Below, piece after piece: positions 42,493-54,076 of a stretch of 64,000 nt of DNA; position 1 is the stretch's first letter; the number at the start of each line of letters is the position of its first letter. The stretch spans positions 1 through 64,000 of the forward strand of contig JAADKB010000009.1 in assembly GCA_009982845.1 (NCBI GenBank). Direction: 5' to 3'. The stretch is from Delphinella strobiligena (taxonomy: Eukaryota > Ascomycota > Dothideomycetes > Dothideales > Dothioraceae). Made by a program: the position numbers and the translations under genes. The notes beneath the pieces are model-generated. The model had not been told where the DNA came from. It worked only from the letters and a program-made list of their open reading frames with translations, and made no database searches.

Positions 42493-43944
42493 CTAGTAAT
42501 ACCAATCCGGCACATCATAAGCGACCAACCCCCTCTCATTAGTAGCATACAGACTTTTCCTCCTCGTCGAGTCGGCGTTTCTGGCTGCCGCTGTGCCGGC
42601 AAAAGGGCGTTTATTTCCTAGTTTGAAGGGAGGGGGATGTTGATATGGACTCGATTTCTGTGGTTCCGCGGAAGCGATGGGGAGACCAGAACGTCTTGGG
42701 TGAGGCGGGGAGATCGAGGTGGGTGTGGTTGTGGTTTCGGGCAGTCTGGCATGTATACCGTCGGTGATAGCATTGACAGGGACAGCAGGCATTTGCACAG
42801 CGCCCAGACCGGCTTTGACTCGTTGAACCAATTCTAGTCCTCCTTGGTCTTGTGGCTGGGCTTGGTGGGCCAGGGTACCGACCATTCTGGCTCGTTGACA
42901 TACTCTACAGCTGCCGAGCACGAACATGAGTTCCTCGAGCGTATAGCCCACGAATCTCTCTTTGATCAGACTGAGCATTCTATCGCGGCCCTTGTGGCCA
43001 GAGCGCACGTGCTCGTTGGTGAGGAGACGCCAGACCTCGTTCTCGCCTACGTGTCTCCGTAAGAAGAGGCCCGTGTCATTTCTGTACAGCGCGCCTTGGG
43101 GTGAAAAGGGATGCAAGGTGTAACTCTTGGCTCTGGCTTTCAGGCGTGCGTCGGCGGGAGAGTTGGGGTCGAGTGGGGCGTGGGGTTGCAGCAGGAAATG
43201 CCGGACTCTTGCCTCGGCTGAGGGAGGTAGACGGAGTTTGTTCTTGTATGAGGGATTGGCAGGGTTGAATTTCTTGTGGAATTCGAGTTTTGAGGCTTGC
43301 GTCCAGGGGTGGGTTATTATGTCTTGTAGGTCGACGTCGGAGAGGGTTGGTGTTTGTTGGGGTTGGGGTTTGGGTTTGGGCTGAGTGGAGGGAGTGATTG
43401 AGGTTGTGGTTGTGCCATTAGGCTGTTGATTGTTTTCAGAAGGTGGAGATGGTGAAGCGGAATCCTCTCTCTCCTCTTTCTCATTTTCTTCCTCTTCGCT
43501 GTCGTTGTCGTCGTCGTCGTTCAAGTCATTGTCGTCATTGTCGTCATTGTCGTCATTGTCGTCATTGTCGTCATTGTCGTCATTGTCGTCATTGTCGTCA
43601 TTGTCGCCATGGTCTCCGGCTCCCTTAGTGGCAGCAGGGAATAGTGTATGCGAAGCAGAAGATGCAAAGAACAGATTGTTGTTTGCCGCAGCTGCGTACT
43701 CGGACACCAATTGCGACGATGGAGATGGCGATCGGATTTGTGGAGGAGTCGTGTAAGAAGGTGAAGGTGCTTCCTCAATGCCCTCCATTCCCTCCATTCT
43801 CGTACAGTATTCGCTTATCGCCGGGGCGTTGGAGATGCTTTTGCGGCTGTATCGCTGTGGTTCTCGTAAATCTCTAGCAAAGGTGCCTGCACCGACGTTG
43901 GCGTAGGGATTTCGGGCCGGGAGCCACGTCTTGGTATCAGCCAC
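42493..43944 (-). CDS. Protein with integrase-type HHCC zinc finger and Asp/Asn repeat
   Basis: A single-exon 483-aa protein starting MADTKTWLPARNPYANVG. Residues about 110-150 form an acidic (DND)n run encoded by a 9-bp tandem repeat, followed by Glu- and Ser/Pro/Gln-rich linkers. Near residues 315-365 the sequence NEHVRSGHKGRDRMLSLIKE..LGSCRVCQRARM fits H-x4-H-x28-C-x2-C, the integrase zinc-binding (H2C2) fold of Ty3/Gypsy retroelements. No reverse transcriptase, RNase H or D,D-35-E catalytic core is present in this frame or nearby. The C-terminus is Pro-rich and ends YDVPDWYY. This is most likely a host gene built around a captured zinc finger, perhaps acting in chromatin or DNA binding. 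Function is inferred. Confidence 0.8.
   Translation of the reverse strand: MADTKTWLPARNPYANVGAGTFARDLREPQRYSRKSISNAPAISEYCTRMEGMEGIEEAPSPSYTTPPQIRSPSPSSQLVSEYAAAANNNLFFASSASHTLFPAATKGAGDHGDNDDNDDNDDNDDNDDNDDNDDNDDNDLNDDDDNDSEEEENEKEEREDSASPSPPSENNQQPNGTTTTSITPSTQPKPKPQPQQTPTLSDVDLQDIITHPWTQASKLEFHKKFNPANPSYKNKLRLPPSAEARVRHFLLQPHAPLDPNSPADARLKARAKSYTLHPFSPQGALYRNDTGLFLRRHVGENEVWRLLTNEHVRSGHKGRDRMLSLIKERFVGYTLEELMFVLGSCRVCQRARMVGTLAHQAQPQDQGGLELVQRVKAGLGAVQMPAVPVNAITDGIHARLPETTTTPTSISPPHPRRSGLPIASAEPQKSSPYQHPPPFKLGNKRPFAGTAAARNADSTRRKSLYATNERGLVAYDVPDWYY
43528..43608. repeat. 9-bp coding minisatellite (about 9 copies)
   Basis: Eight perfect and one imperfect copy of ATTGTCGTC on the plus strand encode the Asp-Asp-Asn run of the zinc-finger protein on the minus strand. 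The unit is three codons long, so copy-number change would keep the frame. Likely length-polymorphic. Confidence 0.9.
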
Positions 43945-44489
43945 CCACTACCAATCAAAACCAACCATCAAAACACTTTCGTATTGTGAAGACCCAGAGA
44001 GTTTCTGTAACTCCGTCTGTAATGGAGATAGAAAAGGGAAAGAAGTATAATATATGGCCATGCCGTGCCATTCCATCTAAATTACACTCTGAGACAGTCT
44101 TGTTTAGAATGCATGGGTCACGAACCGTCAAAAACGAGACACTTCAGGATACACTCAATTCACATGTCTCTATCTCTCGACCGTACAGCACATCATATCT
44201 ACACCCACACAAGCATAGCCAAATTTAATCCACCCTCCCTCTCCATATATCCATTCAACCAATAATCAATAGATACAAGCCGAAGCCGAAAATAAACGTT
44301 AGCAATGCGAATTTCATATCAACATAAACGCCATGCCGATAATCATTTTGATACGAAACCCAGGCGGCCGATCAAGCTTCATGGCACCATGCATCTCATC
44401 CTATCCATTTCCTACACTCTGCACCGTCATCCTTACCATTTCCTACACTCTGCACCGTCAACCTCCATTATCCTCACCGCCACCGCAAT
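43945..44489. other. Intergenic with a 25-bp direct repeat
   Basis: Upstream of the zinc-finger gene and downstream of the ABC transporter stop. A 25-bp direct repeat (core CCATTTCCTACACTCTGCAC) occurs at 44405-44429 and 44436-44460, in the transporter's presumed 3' UTR. No gene supported. Confidence 0.6.
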
Positions 44490-47400
44490 CTATGCGCTGC
44501 TGTCATCCACCAGTTTCCGCCCTCCATTGGCCTCCTTGGCCAGCTTCTCCAACGTCTCCCAGTCACCAGACATCTCACACATTCCTCTGAATATGCCATC
44601 TGTCTTTTGCACGAGATCCCAAGGATCGCCATACTCAATCACCTCGCCCTTGTCAAGCACGAGAACCTTGTCGTAATCGATGATGGTCTGCAGACGATGC
44701 GCGATAGTAATGGTTGTGTTTTTGATCTCGCGCAGCGTCTCTTGGATCTTGGCATCTGTCGCGTAGTCGATTGAAGCAGTTGCCTCGTCCATGAGCATGA
44801 CCTTGGGGTTCTTGAGAAGAGCGCGGGCCAGGCAAAGAAGTTGGCGCTGACCTTGGGAAAGGTTGGTGCCTGACTCGGCCACGGATGAATTGAGGTTGCG
44901 GAACATGTTCTTGTTTTCCAGTATTGGTCCATCTTCGCTCTCTTCGCCAGTCTCGCCTGCTGTCCCTTTCTTGCCCCTGAAGGTGCCCTTGGAGGCCTTG
45001 CTCTTCAACGTGCCCTTGGAAGCCTGCGCCCTCAGGGTGGCCCTGGAAGTCCGTGACGTGACAGCCTTGCCATTGACAGGGGTGCCCGGGCGAGACGGCA
45101 ACGGAGTGTTGCTTGATGTGACAGTATCGATGAGCTGTACACGACGGAGCGCAGTGAAGATCTCTTCGTCTGTAAAGAGACCGAAGGGGTCGAGGTTGCT
45201 TCTGATCGTACCAGTGAACAGTGTTGGATCTGTAAACAACGTTAGCTCTAACGTATATGACCAGAACTTGTGCAAAACACTCACCTTGCGGGACCATGAC
45301 AATATTCTCCCGCAAGTCCTGCAGACCGATCAATCCAATGTCAACCTCATCAATCAAGATCTTGCCCTTCTCCGCCTCCAAAGCTCTGAACAGTGCCAAT
45401 GCGAGGGAACTCTTTCCGGCTCCTGTTCGACCAACCACACCCACCTTCTCACCAGGCAGAATCTTGAAGGTGATGTTCTTGAGAACATAATCAAAATCCT
45501 CACGGTAGCGTGTGCTGTAGCCGATGAACTCGACCCCACCCTTACTCGGCCAGTTGGCTGCCGGCCTGTTTTCGGGAATGATGTGATCGGCTTCTTGGTC
45601 GACATCAAAGTACTCCTTGATACGTTCGACTGCATTCATGTTCTGCTCGTTGACAGAGTAAAGGCGCACGAACCAGAGAACATTCTCCGTGAATGTGACA
45701 GCATAGGTCATGGCGAGACCCGCAGCACCAGCATCAATCTTGCCGACACTGAGGATGACGAAAGCACCAGCAAAAAAGGACACGAGAGCACCTGTAACGT
45801 CAACACGGAAAGCAAGCCATCTATTGGCACCCCAGAGATAGATAAAAGGCCTGGAGTGAGTGTTGACCTTGTGGAGGTTCTCTCTGATGAAGCGGCGCTC
45901 GTCACCATACGCTCTGATGGTCGTCATACCGGACAGAGTTTCGCCGAACTGTTGGTAGAGAGGACTTCGCTGTACGGATTCTAGGCGCTTGAGATCGCGA
46001 GAGGAGTTGATGTAGAACATGCCGATCAGGAAGTACAGGATGGTAATGAAGACACCAGCGATGAGGAAAGCAGGGGTGATGGCCGATATCAGAATGACAA
46101 TGGTGATGATAGATGCCATGCAATGCACGACACCGACAGCGCAAGGTGCAATCTCCTGATCAACAAGCTCAATATCCTTGGAGAACCTGTTCATGAGCTG
46201 ACCGAGAGGTGTCGAGTCGAAGAAGCGGAACTTGGCGTGCATCACAGCCTCCATTAGACGCCTGTGAATGTAAGATGAAGCAACGAGCGATCCTCCGAAA
46301 AGGACACCCTCGCGCAGAACTGTGACAATCATGAACAAAATGGCAAGTACTGCATACACAGCAAGGTAGTATTTGGCATCCACTTCTGAGTGACCATCTG
46401 CGGTTTGGGTGCTCAATTCACTGCTGTTTGATCCACCAAAGAAGGGTAGTCCCCACATGCATGACCCTGTTCTTAGGCAAGATACTGAGCTGCCAATACC
46501 ACTGTGCACATGCGTGAGTGGCGATGGCTGATGGACGCTCATTGTTGACATTGCATTCTGGGTGGAGTATGCATTAGCCCATTGCCTGATCCAGACATTG
46601 GTAGCCACTTGAGCGACTTGCTGCGAAGCGAAGATGAAGGCAGCAAGGACCCAGTAGTACCACCTTCCCATTGATTGGAGATACATAATAATGATGCGGA
46701 AGCTTACACTACCAGTAGCCTTGGTCTCGGTTGGTAGTGTTGCGTCGTCGGCGGTCTTGGCCATGCCAGGAATGTCTTTTGATATGACCTTTGAGAGAGG
46801 AGCGCCATTGGCTGCACCGTTCCCATTAGCATGATGGGGGTTCTCGCCAAGAGCTTCCTCACCACCAATACCTGACGGGACTCTTGACGGAATCGCCGAC
46901 GGATCATGCGAAGCAGGCAAAGATTTGGTCAAGTCCTCTGTAAGCATCCCAGAGAAGATGACCTCACGAGCGGTACCCTGGGTAGAGACTCTGCCATTAT
47001 CAAGAGCGACAGCGAAGTGAGCATGAGGCAAGCAGAGTGCGGTGTTGTGAGTGACCAAGATACATGTCCTGTTGTACATCAACGGGCCCATGAGCGCCTT
47101 GTCGAAGATCCACTTCGCGGTATGAGCATCAACTGCGCTGAGGACGTCGTCAAGAAGGACGTGTCTTGCGTTGCAGTAGAGAGCGCGAGCAAGAGAGATA
47201 CGCTGCTTCTGGCCGCCAGAAAGAGTCACACCTTTCTCGCCGACGATAGTTTGATCACCTCCGTCAAGAATTTCTAGATCGCGCTGCAATGAGCATGCAA
47301 CAATGACGTTTCTGTACCGCTGAGCATCGAATGGACTGGCAAAAAGAATGTTTTCCTTGATGGTGCCGTTGACGAGCCAGGCTTGTTGAGCGCAGTATGC

Positions 47401-49792
47401 GACACTCTCCGTGAGCTTAGTCTCGGGATCAACCTTCATATCTTCGCGACTGCGAGCGCCTGGTAGATAGACGTCTCCCTCAATTTTTGTCATTTCTCCA
47501 AGAAGCGCCATAAGAAGCGAGGTCTTGCCGCTGCCGGTTGGACCGACAATCACGTTCAACTGTCCAACAGCGAAGCGGAGATCCAAGTCAATCATTTTGA
47601 AATCGTCTGCTTCCTCGCTGGCACCCCAACTGAAGGTAGCTTGATCAAAACCAATGAGAGGATTTCCTTCCTCATCAATCTCGTCAGCCAGCAACTGCTG
47701 GTATTTCTCAGTCTCTGGCTCGTTAAGGTATTCTTCAACACGGTCGACCGAGACCTTGGACTCCTGTACGTGCGCAACCATGTCGGCCAACTGGTCGAGG
47801 GGAATGCGAAGAAGGGAGAAAAGCGAGAGCGCAGTAAAGGCGACAGAGGGAACGAGATCCTTCTTCTCGATCAAAGTGTATACGAGGAAAGTGAATGCAG
47901 TGATGATCATGGGAGCACCACCCCAGATGGTAGCAGCGAGAGCCCAGATGATGTAACGGTTTCGAAGGTTCTTCAATTCAGCACGTCTCTTCTCCTCAAC
48001 CAGACCGAGGAAACGGTCTTCCCAGGCAAAGTACTTGATGATACGAATGTTGGTAAGGACTTCGTTGGTCGTGTGGATACGAGCATCAGTGGCAGCGAGG
48101 ATGAGCTTTTGCATCTTGGCAAATTGCTTTGAAATGGTGAGATTGATCGGCAACAAGAGTACCATGATGATGATACCGGCTATGGAGCTGAAACCTAGGA
48201 TGCGGTAGAGTAGGTAGACGGCAAGCACGACCTGGACAGGCGTTTCTGCCCACAAGAAATGCAAGTAAGCACTGATCTCGCTGACCTTGAACGAGTCAAC
48301 GGCCATGAGATTGATGATTGCACCCGAACTGACTTGTTCGGCGGCATCTTCTGGTTTTTTGCTGTCTGGCTTGGTAGCTTTATCGGCCTTCTTGCCGGTC
48401 AAGAAGTTCTTGACCTTTTGGAAAAATCCGGGCTTCTGCTCGTCGTCCTTGTCGTTCTTCTTACTTTCCTCGCCAAGTACCTTATCAGCAGCGGCAGCGG
48501 CCTTACGACGAAGTGCCTTGGCGTAGATCTCTCCGATAATAATGGCCCTCAATCTGATACAGATCTTACGACCAACCCACAGAGCCTGTCCACCAGAAAG
48601 CGCAGAGACGACGCCGGAGACGAAGAGCAAAATAACATAGAGCCATGCAGCATTCTTAGGGGTATCAGCAGGATTTTCGACATACTCGAGAATAGCCTTG
48701 AGCAGCAAGGTTGGAATGAACAAGTTCAAACCAGAAATGACTGCCCAGGCACCTTGAATGAAGAGACCACGCTTGAAATGTTTGAGCAGATGGAAAGCCA
48801 GGGCTGAAGTCTTTTTGACTTGACGATAATCGGCAAGAACGGCCTCGGCCTTGTCCTTAGGAATGAGGTTCCAAACATCAGACATTTCGTATGTCTTCTT
48901 GTAGCCCTTCCAGACGATAGGATCGATCCACGAGAAGGTCACCAGGGAGAAAAGACTAGCAAGAGGCTCTCTTGATGGTTCCAACTCGCCTTCATACTCC
49001 AACTCTACGGGCTTGTTGCCCTTGCGGGAGGTGAGCGAGATGAGGGCGAGGAGAGTGGTCAAAGCGAAATTGGCACTCATAAGAGCGCGCGCAAGATCAG
49101 AGCGGGGGTGGATGATGGTCGAGCGGAATAGCATGACTGTCAGGACCCATTGCCAGCAGTAGAGGAAGGCGGTGTGGTACCACAGTGCAGGGAAAGTGAC
49201 CTTGTTAGAGGCGGAGAAAACCAGGCGTAAAGAGGTCAAGACAGCAATGTAGCACCAGACTAGCAGACTGGCAATCTCGGAAGTACGGTTTCTCGTGCTG
49301 TGTCCCCATGCGCCTGTAATGAGAGCGGCCACATGAATGCCAACAACAGCAAGCACAGCAATCTCTTCAATCAACGGCAACATCAGTTCGCCCCGCGGTC
49401 TGTCTATTGTCATGACTGATGCTTCGGTATGCGTGAGGACCCCACGAATAGCAAGCTCCTCATTGACATCTTCCTCGTCTGAATCCGTGTCGTCTTCGCT
49501 TTCTCCATTTGGATAAGGGACACGGAAGTCCCAAGGGTGTGGATGTTTAGGATTGAGATATGTATATGCGGCGTATATTTCAGATTGCCGGATGCGAATT
49601 ATTAGTTGAATCGAGAGCCAGATGAAGGAAAGGCCAACAGCGACAAGAGGTAGGATGGTTTGCAAGTAGCTAAATCGAGTAGATCAGAATGTGAATTATG
49701 GCGGTCGACCAATTATACACTACTTACTCAGCTTGAAAGCAGTTAGAGAAGTCGTCTACCTTCCATACAGGCCCTTTGCATTGGCCGAACAT
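44490..49792 (-). CDS. ABCC-family (MRP-type) full ABC transporter
   Basis: Exports or sequesters organic anions or conjugates using ATP; it most resembles the yeast vacuolar Ybt1/Bpt1/Vmr1 group in layout (inference). Three exons: 49728-49792, 45285-49669 and 44490-45229 (introns 58 and 55 bp). The first exon, MFGQCKGPVWKVDDFSNCFQ, is joined to DYLQTILPLVAVGLSF. Total 1729 aa. There is an N-terminal TMD0-like membrane region, then TMD1. NBD1 has Walker A GPTGSGKTS near residue 730, signature TLSGGQKQR near 837 and DDVLSAVD. After TMD2, NBD2 has Walker A GRTGAGKSS near 1434 and a degenerate signature NLSQGQRQ near 1606, and VMLMDEATASID. An acidic insert and a Ser/Thr/Lys linker lie in NBD2. 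Confidence 0.95.
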
Positions 49793-50732
49793 GATGAGCG
49801 AGGCGGGCCACCCAGGATAATTGTGTGTTTAGAGAATTGCGATAGGAAGCACACAAGATAGCGCGATGGAGGGGCAAAAGCTTTACCGCATTGAAATAGC
49901 GAATGCTGGTAAAAGACTTCTTTAGGTCCAGCTGCCGTCAATGGGAAGTAGGGTGCCTATGGGAAAAGCGGCCAGGAAATCAGCTTCCTTACTGTGGTCG
50001 TCGCTGGATTGAAAGATTAGGTTGTCGTGCAACACCTTGGCCGTGCTGGTTCGAGCGTCTTGACGTTTGAATTCGCGCTGCGTCACTTGTACCAAATGAC
50101 TCGCGTGAAGCTTGTCGGAGAAGATCCGTCTGGCTGATGCTTGGAGCGAATGCTTCAGATGTCCTTCTGTGCTTCTGGAAGATACTTTAGACTATTTTCT
50201 TGTCAAGTTGAAACACATTATCAACAGGAGCGGTCCCCCGCCTTTAATAATATTCACGCCTTCGTTCACGCCCTTTTTTCTTCCATCCCTGCTTGCCCGT
50301 TGAGTCAGAGGGTTTTTTAACCGATCAGTCGACCGCCGAAACCCTGTCGTGCCTGTCTCCTTCCGTATCGAGTAACTACGGTAATGTTGAGAGATGCTTC
50401 TAATTGCCAAGATGCGCCCGAAGGATCACCCCAGATTGCACCGAGCTTGTGACTGCTTGAATCCACGCGCCAAATTAGCCAAATTAAAGGCTTTGACATG
50501 CACAGATGGTATAATAATCCTGCCGATACGCCTCCCCGGTCCGGTCAATCTGAGACATTTAGAGAGCAAAGTCGAGCCCGTGTTTGTCCGGAATCTTCAC
50601 TTCTTATCTATCGCTTAATGCTTTGAATGCTTCAATATGAGAAAGTGGGCCTATCCCCGCTGCAGGTATATACAAGTTCATGCCATCTTCCACACTTTAG
50701 ACACCGCCGACGCCTCCTCGTTGCGTGTCCAA
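49793..50732. other. Intergenic, no gene seen
   Basis: About 940 bp; promoter side of the ABC transporter and 3' side of NDUFA12. No supported ORF. Confidence 0.5.
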
Positions 50733-51746
50733 CTATTGCCGAGCTGCTGCGACTGGTGTCCATGGCGTGTACTTGTTTTTGGTGCTGAGATGTGTCAGAC
50801 GTTAAATTACCATGTGGCTGTGTCTCTGCATGACTCACGTGTTGTATGGCTTGTAAGCTCCGCGAGTGAAGGTCAAGACAGGCTTGTGCTCCTCGGGTTC
50901 CCAAGCTCTGACCTTGCGTTGCAGAATTGGATCTTCAGTTGGTGGCTTGTCGACCATGTATGACATCCATGCGTGCCTGTAAATGTACCCGTTAAGCATG
51001 TATCGTGTATCCTCGGTCTTGTCGCATGACATACCAGCCAGGCTCGATTTGGTCACTGTGGTTATTGTTAGCATTTTCATCCCCTAACCATCAAGCAGCA
51101 TCTGGACACAGTAGAGTGGTTCTCGCAGAGGTGATCGGAGTATGGCTGGTGCTAGCATTTCCTTCAAAGCCAGTGACATATCCATGCACCTGCTCAGTTA
51201 TTTGTCACATCCATCTTTTGCTGTTTCTTCTTCAGTCCCCTCGGCGTGGCCATTGATTGCTCCTCCGTGTCCAGACATTGCAAAGGGCAAACATAAACTC
51301 ACGGATTGAACTCCTTCTCCTTGTAGTCAACCCATCTGGTTCTCACTGTCCAAACATCAGTCCCTGCCTTTCCCACACTGTTGAATAGATCCATTGAGCC
51401 GTACGTGGAAGGTCTGCGTTATTCTCGTAGTACTTGTTGCCGTAAAGGTCCTTGCCGATCAAGGTACCAGCCTTGGTGTCACCTGTTGTTTCCTGTTCAG
51501 CACCTGTGTGGCTTGCGAGTTCTCGGATGTGTTCGAAAGCGTACCCATGTACTATGGAACCAAGAAGTCGAGTAAGTCGTTGATTGTTGAGAAGCCATGT
51601 CGATACCCGGAAGGCGGACATACCTGCATCTGGTGACCATATTCCTGGGCTTGGTGTCAGCGCAATCAATGCAGTCATGCGGCGTAAGATTTTACCTTGA
51701 GACCAATGCTCCGCAAGTTGCGAAGAGTTCTGAGAAGTGTCGACAT
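50733..51746 (-). CDS. NDUFA12: NADH:ubiquinone oxidoreductase subunit NDUFA12 (B17.2 family)
   Basis: Accessory subunit of mitochondrial complex I. Eight exons give 136 aa: 51696-51746, 51624-51644, 51545-51551, 51405-51482, 51303-51345, 51035-51055, 50839-50976, 50733-50784. Spliced landmarks are MSTLLRTLRNLRSIGLK, EYGHQMQ, YMG, DTKAGTLIGKDLYGNKYYEN, LPLRTRWVDYKEKEFNP, DQIEPGWHAWMSYMVDKPPT and FTRGAYKPYNTT, ending NKYTPWTPVAAARQ. The match to the family is continuous only with this chain. Exon 3 is a 7-nt microexon (TACATGG), and two others are 21 nt. Introns are 51-72 bp except one of 247 bp. Divergent from PGS1, with 191 bp between starts. Confidence 0.93.
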
Positions 51747-51937
51747 TGTGTGGGTTGTGTTGCCTTTCCAATGTATCCACTTGCGGTTTCGCGATGATGA
51801 GGTTCGAGGTTGGAGGTGGCTCGTGTTTGCTCGGTTTGACGTCAAATCGACCAATCAACGCGCTCGGATTTGCTCACTCTACTTTGCCCTATACCATAAC
51901 ACTATCAACATGCAATAGCAGGCGATAAACGTGAAAC
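51747..51937. promoter_or_regulatory. Short bidirectional promoter, NDUFA12 / PGS1
   Basis: Only 191 bp separate two divergent start codons of mitochondrial genes, so both transcripts must start here. Co-expression is plausible (inference). Confidence 0.6.
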
Positions 51938-53777
51938 ATGTTTGCTCGTAGTTTGCGAGCTGGGTGCAGACGAGTTTCTCGTCGTGGAGTGCAGACCAGC
52001 AGTCTTTCGCAAAAGATACCTCGAAGAAGATATTCAAATGCAAGCCCTGCGCCGCCTGCTTCAAATGCTCAATCACCAGTAGCCGCACTGGGCGGATTAA
52101 CCAATGAGCTAGACAGGCTGACACCTCGATTTGATATCAATGCTTCACAAATCAGGATACTCAAGGATCCGAGTGAGTTTTATGAAACTTTGAAGGCGAG
52201 TTTGCTCCTTTTCTCCTACCTTTTTGTTTTATTTTCTCAAGATCTTTCTCCCTTCTCTCATCCTCTTTTCTTGTCTCGAGTACACTTAGAGTATCACAAG
52301 AAGAAGAAGAGCCTAAATAACACATATCGGTATCTGTCTGTCTGTCCAACACGAGACTGTTGCCTTAAATTGTAGACCCTGCGAGCTGACCATGAAGGAT
52401 TAGGCCAAGATCTCTAATGCTGAGAAGAGGGTGTACCTCTCGACGCTATATATAGGCAAGACAGAGCATGAGCTGGTAAGACTCAGTAAGGAAGGATGCC
52501 TACCTACTTTTTAACGTCTCCATTAGATTGCAACTGTTCGCGATGCTCTGAAGCGGAACCCTAAGCTCAAAGTATCGTTTCTGACGGATGCATTGAGAGG
52601 TACAAGAGAAACACCCAACCCGTCATGTGCAACTCTTCTAGCAACGCTCGTCGAGGAGTTTGGTCCTGACAGAGTTGAGGTGTGCATGTACCACACACCG
52701 AACCTCACTGGTATCCGCAAAGCCGTCCTTCCTAAGCGAATCAACGAAGGATGGGGTCTTCAGCACATGAAACTTTACGGTGTCGACGATGAAATCATCA
52801 TGTCCGGCGCCAACCTTTCAGATGATTATTTCACAAACAGACAGGATCGCTACCACCTGATATCCTCGAAAGAAATTACCGACTTCTTCGCCCAAGTGCA
52901 TAAAACAGTGTGTAGTATAAGCTACCGCGTAACGCCATCATCTGACGCACCAGGGGGTTTCATCTTCGACTGGCCAACGACTAACGCCCAACCTGAGCCA
53001 CTTGCCAATCCGGAGGCGTACATGGCAAAGGCAACGAAGCTCTTGGCCCCCCTTCTCAAACCATCGTGTCTCAAAAGCAACAACTCCAGCCCGACGGATA
53101 CACAGATATATCCACTTATGCAGTTGACACCCCTCCTGAAACCCGATACGTCGACCGAACTTCCGGCAATGTCTAGCATCCTGTCGAAGCTCGCATCGCC
53201 CGCATTTTCAGGGTCTAGATGGACGTTCACCGCAGGCTACTTTAACATGACCCCGTGGCTCCGCGACCTTCTTCTGGCATCTTCTCCTTCTTCGGCCACA
53301 GTGGTGGCAGCATCGCCATGGGCAAATAGTTTCTATGGTTCCAAGGGTGTCAGCGGTATGTTGCCAGCCGCTTACACGTACCTGGGTAAGACCTTCCTCG
53401 ACTCGGTCACCAAGGCCGGCTTGGGCGATCAAATCAAACTCAAGGAATGGCGAAGGGGGACGGCGAGTCAACCCGGAGGGTGGACGTATCACGCCAAGGG
53501 GCTGTGGATCACATTGCCCAAGGAGGCAGGACCGGCAATCAGTATTGTCGGAAGTAGTAATTACACCAAGCGAAGTTACAGTCTCGATATCGAGGCCAAT
53601 GTGGCAATCGTGACGAGAAACCAAGGATTGATGAAGAGGTTAGCAGAGGAAGAGGCATGGTTGCAAGAGTATGCTGAGGTAGTGGAAAAGGGAACTTTTG
53701 AGAAGACTGAGAGGAGAGTAGGGCTGCATGTCAGGATTGCCATGTGGATTGTTAGTGCTGTAGGCGGGGCTTTGTAA
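51938..53777 (+). CDS. PGS1: Phosphatidylglycerophosphate synthase Pgs1
   Basis: Makes phosphatidylglycerol phosphate from CDP-diacylglycerol and glycerol-3-phosphate, the first committed step to cardiolipin in the mitochondrial inner membrane. Three exons (51938-52195, 52404-52475, 52527-53777) give 526 aa. The N-terminus MFARSLRAGCRRVSRRG.. is a basic presequence. The phospholipase-D-like fold shows HMKLYGVDDEIIMSGANLSD at about residue 188 and YHAKGLW..ISIVGSSNYTKR at about 430, the two HxK(x)nN/D sites. The first intron (208 bp) has a GC donor: AAG then GCGAGT, ending TTAG; it joins FYETLK to AKISNAEKRVYLSTLYIG, which matches the family. The second intron is 51 bp. Confidence 0.94.
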
Positions 53778-54076
53778 GACATATGTTGGTCGGCAAGGGG
53801 GGTGTAGGATTTGTAAGAGTAGTTGTTGGTATCATTCGATTTGTCTCGCTTTGCCGGCTCTTTTACGGAGTCGGGAAGCGATATTTGTACAGTTGTCTTG
53901 CCCCCGATCATTTCCTTTTCCACGATGCGATAGCTTGCAAACAATCATGTCTGTCAATCGCCTTCCCATGTCTCGGGTGTTTTCATCTCATTCACAGAAG
54001 CACAGCTCCGGCCTCATGTCGTATCGTACAAGCTCAAACGTCAAAAATTCCCTACGATGCGAGAGGAGAGAAGAGC

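Noticed and set aside
44863..45984. 373-codon plus-strand frame
   Set aside because: Exact antisense of the NBD2 region of the ABC transporter, which is strongly supported in its own frame.
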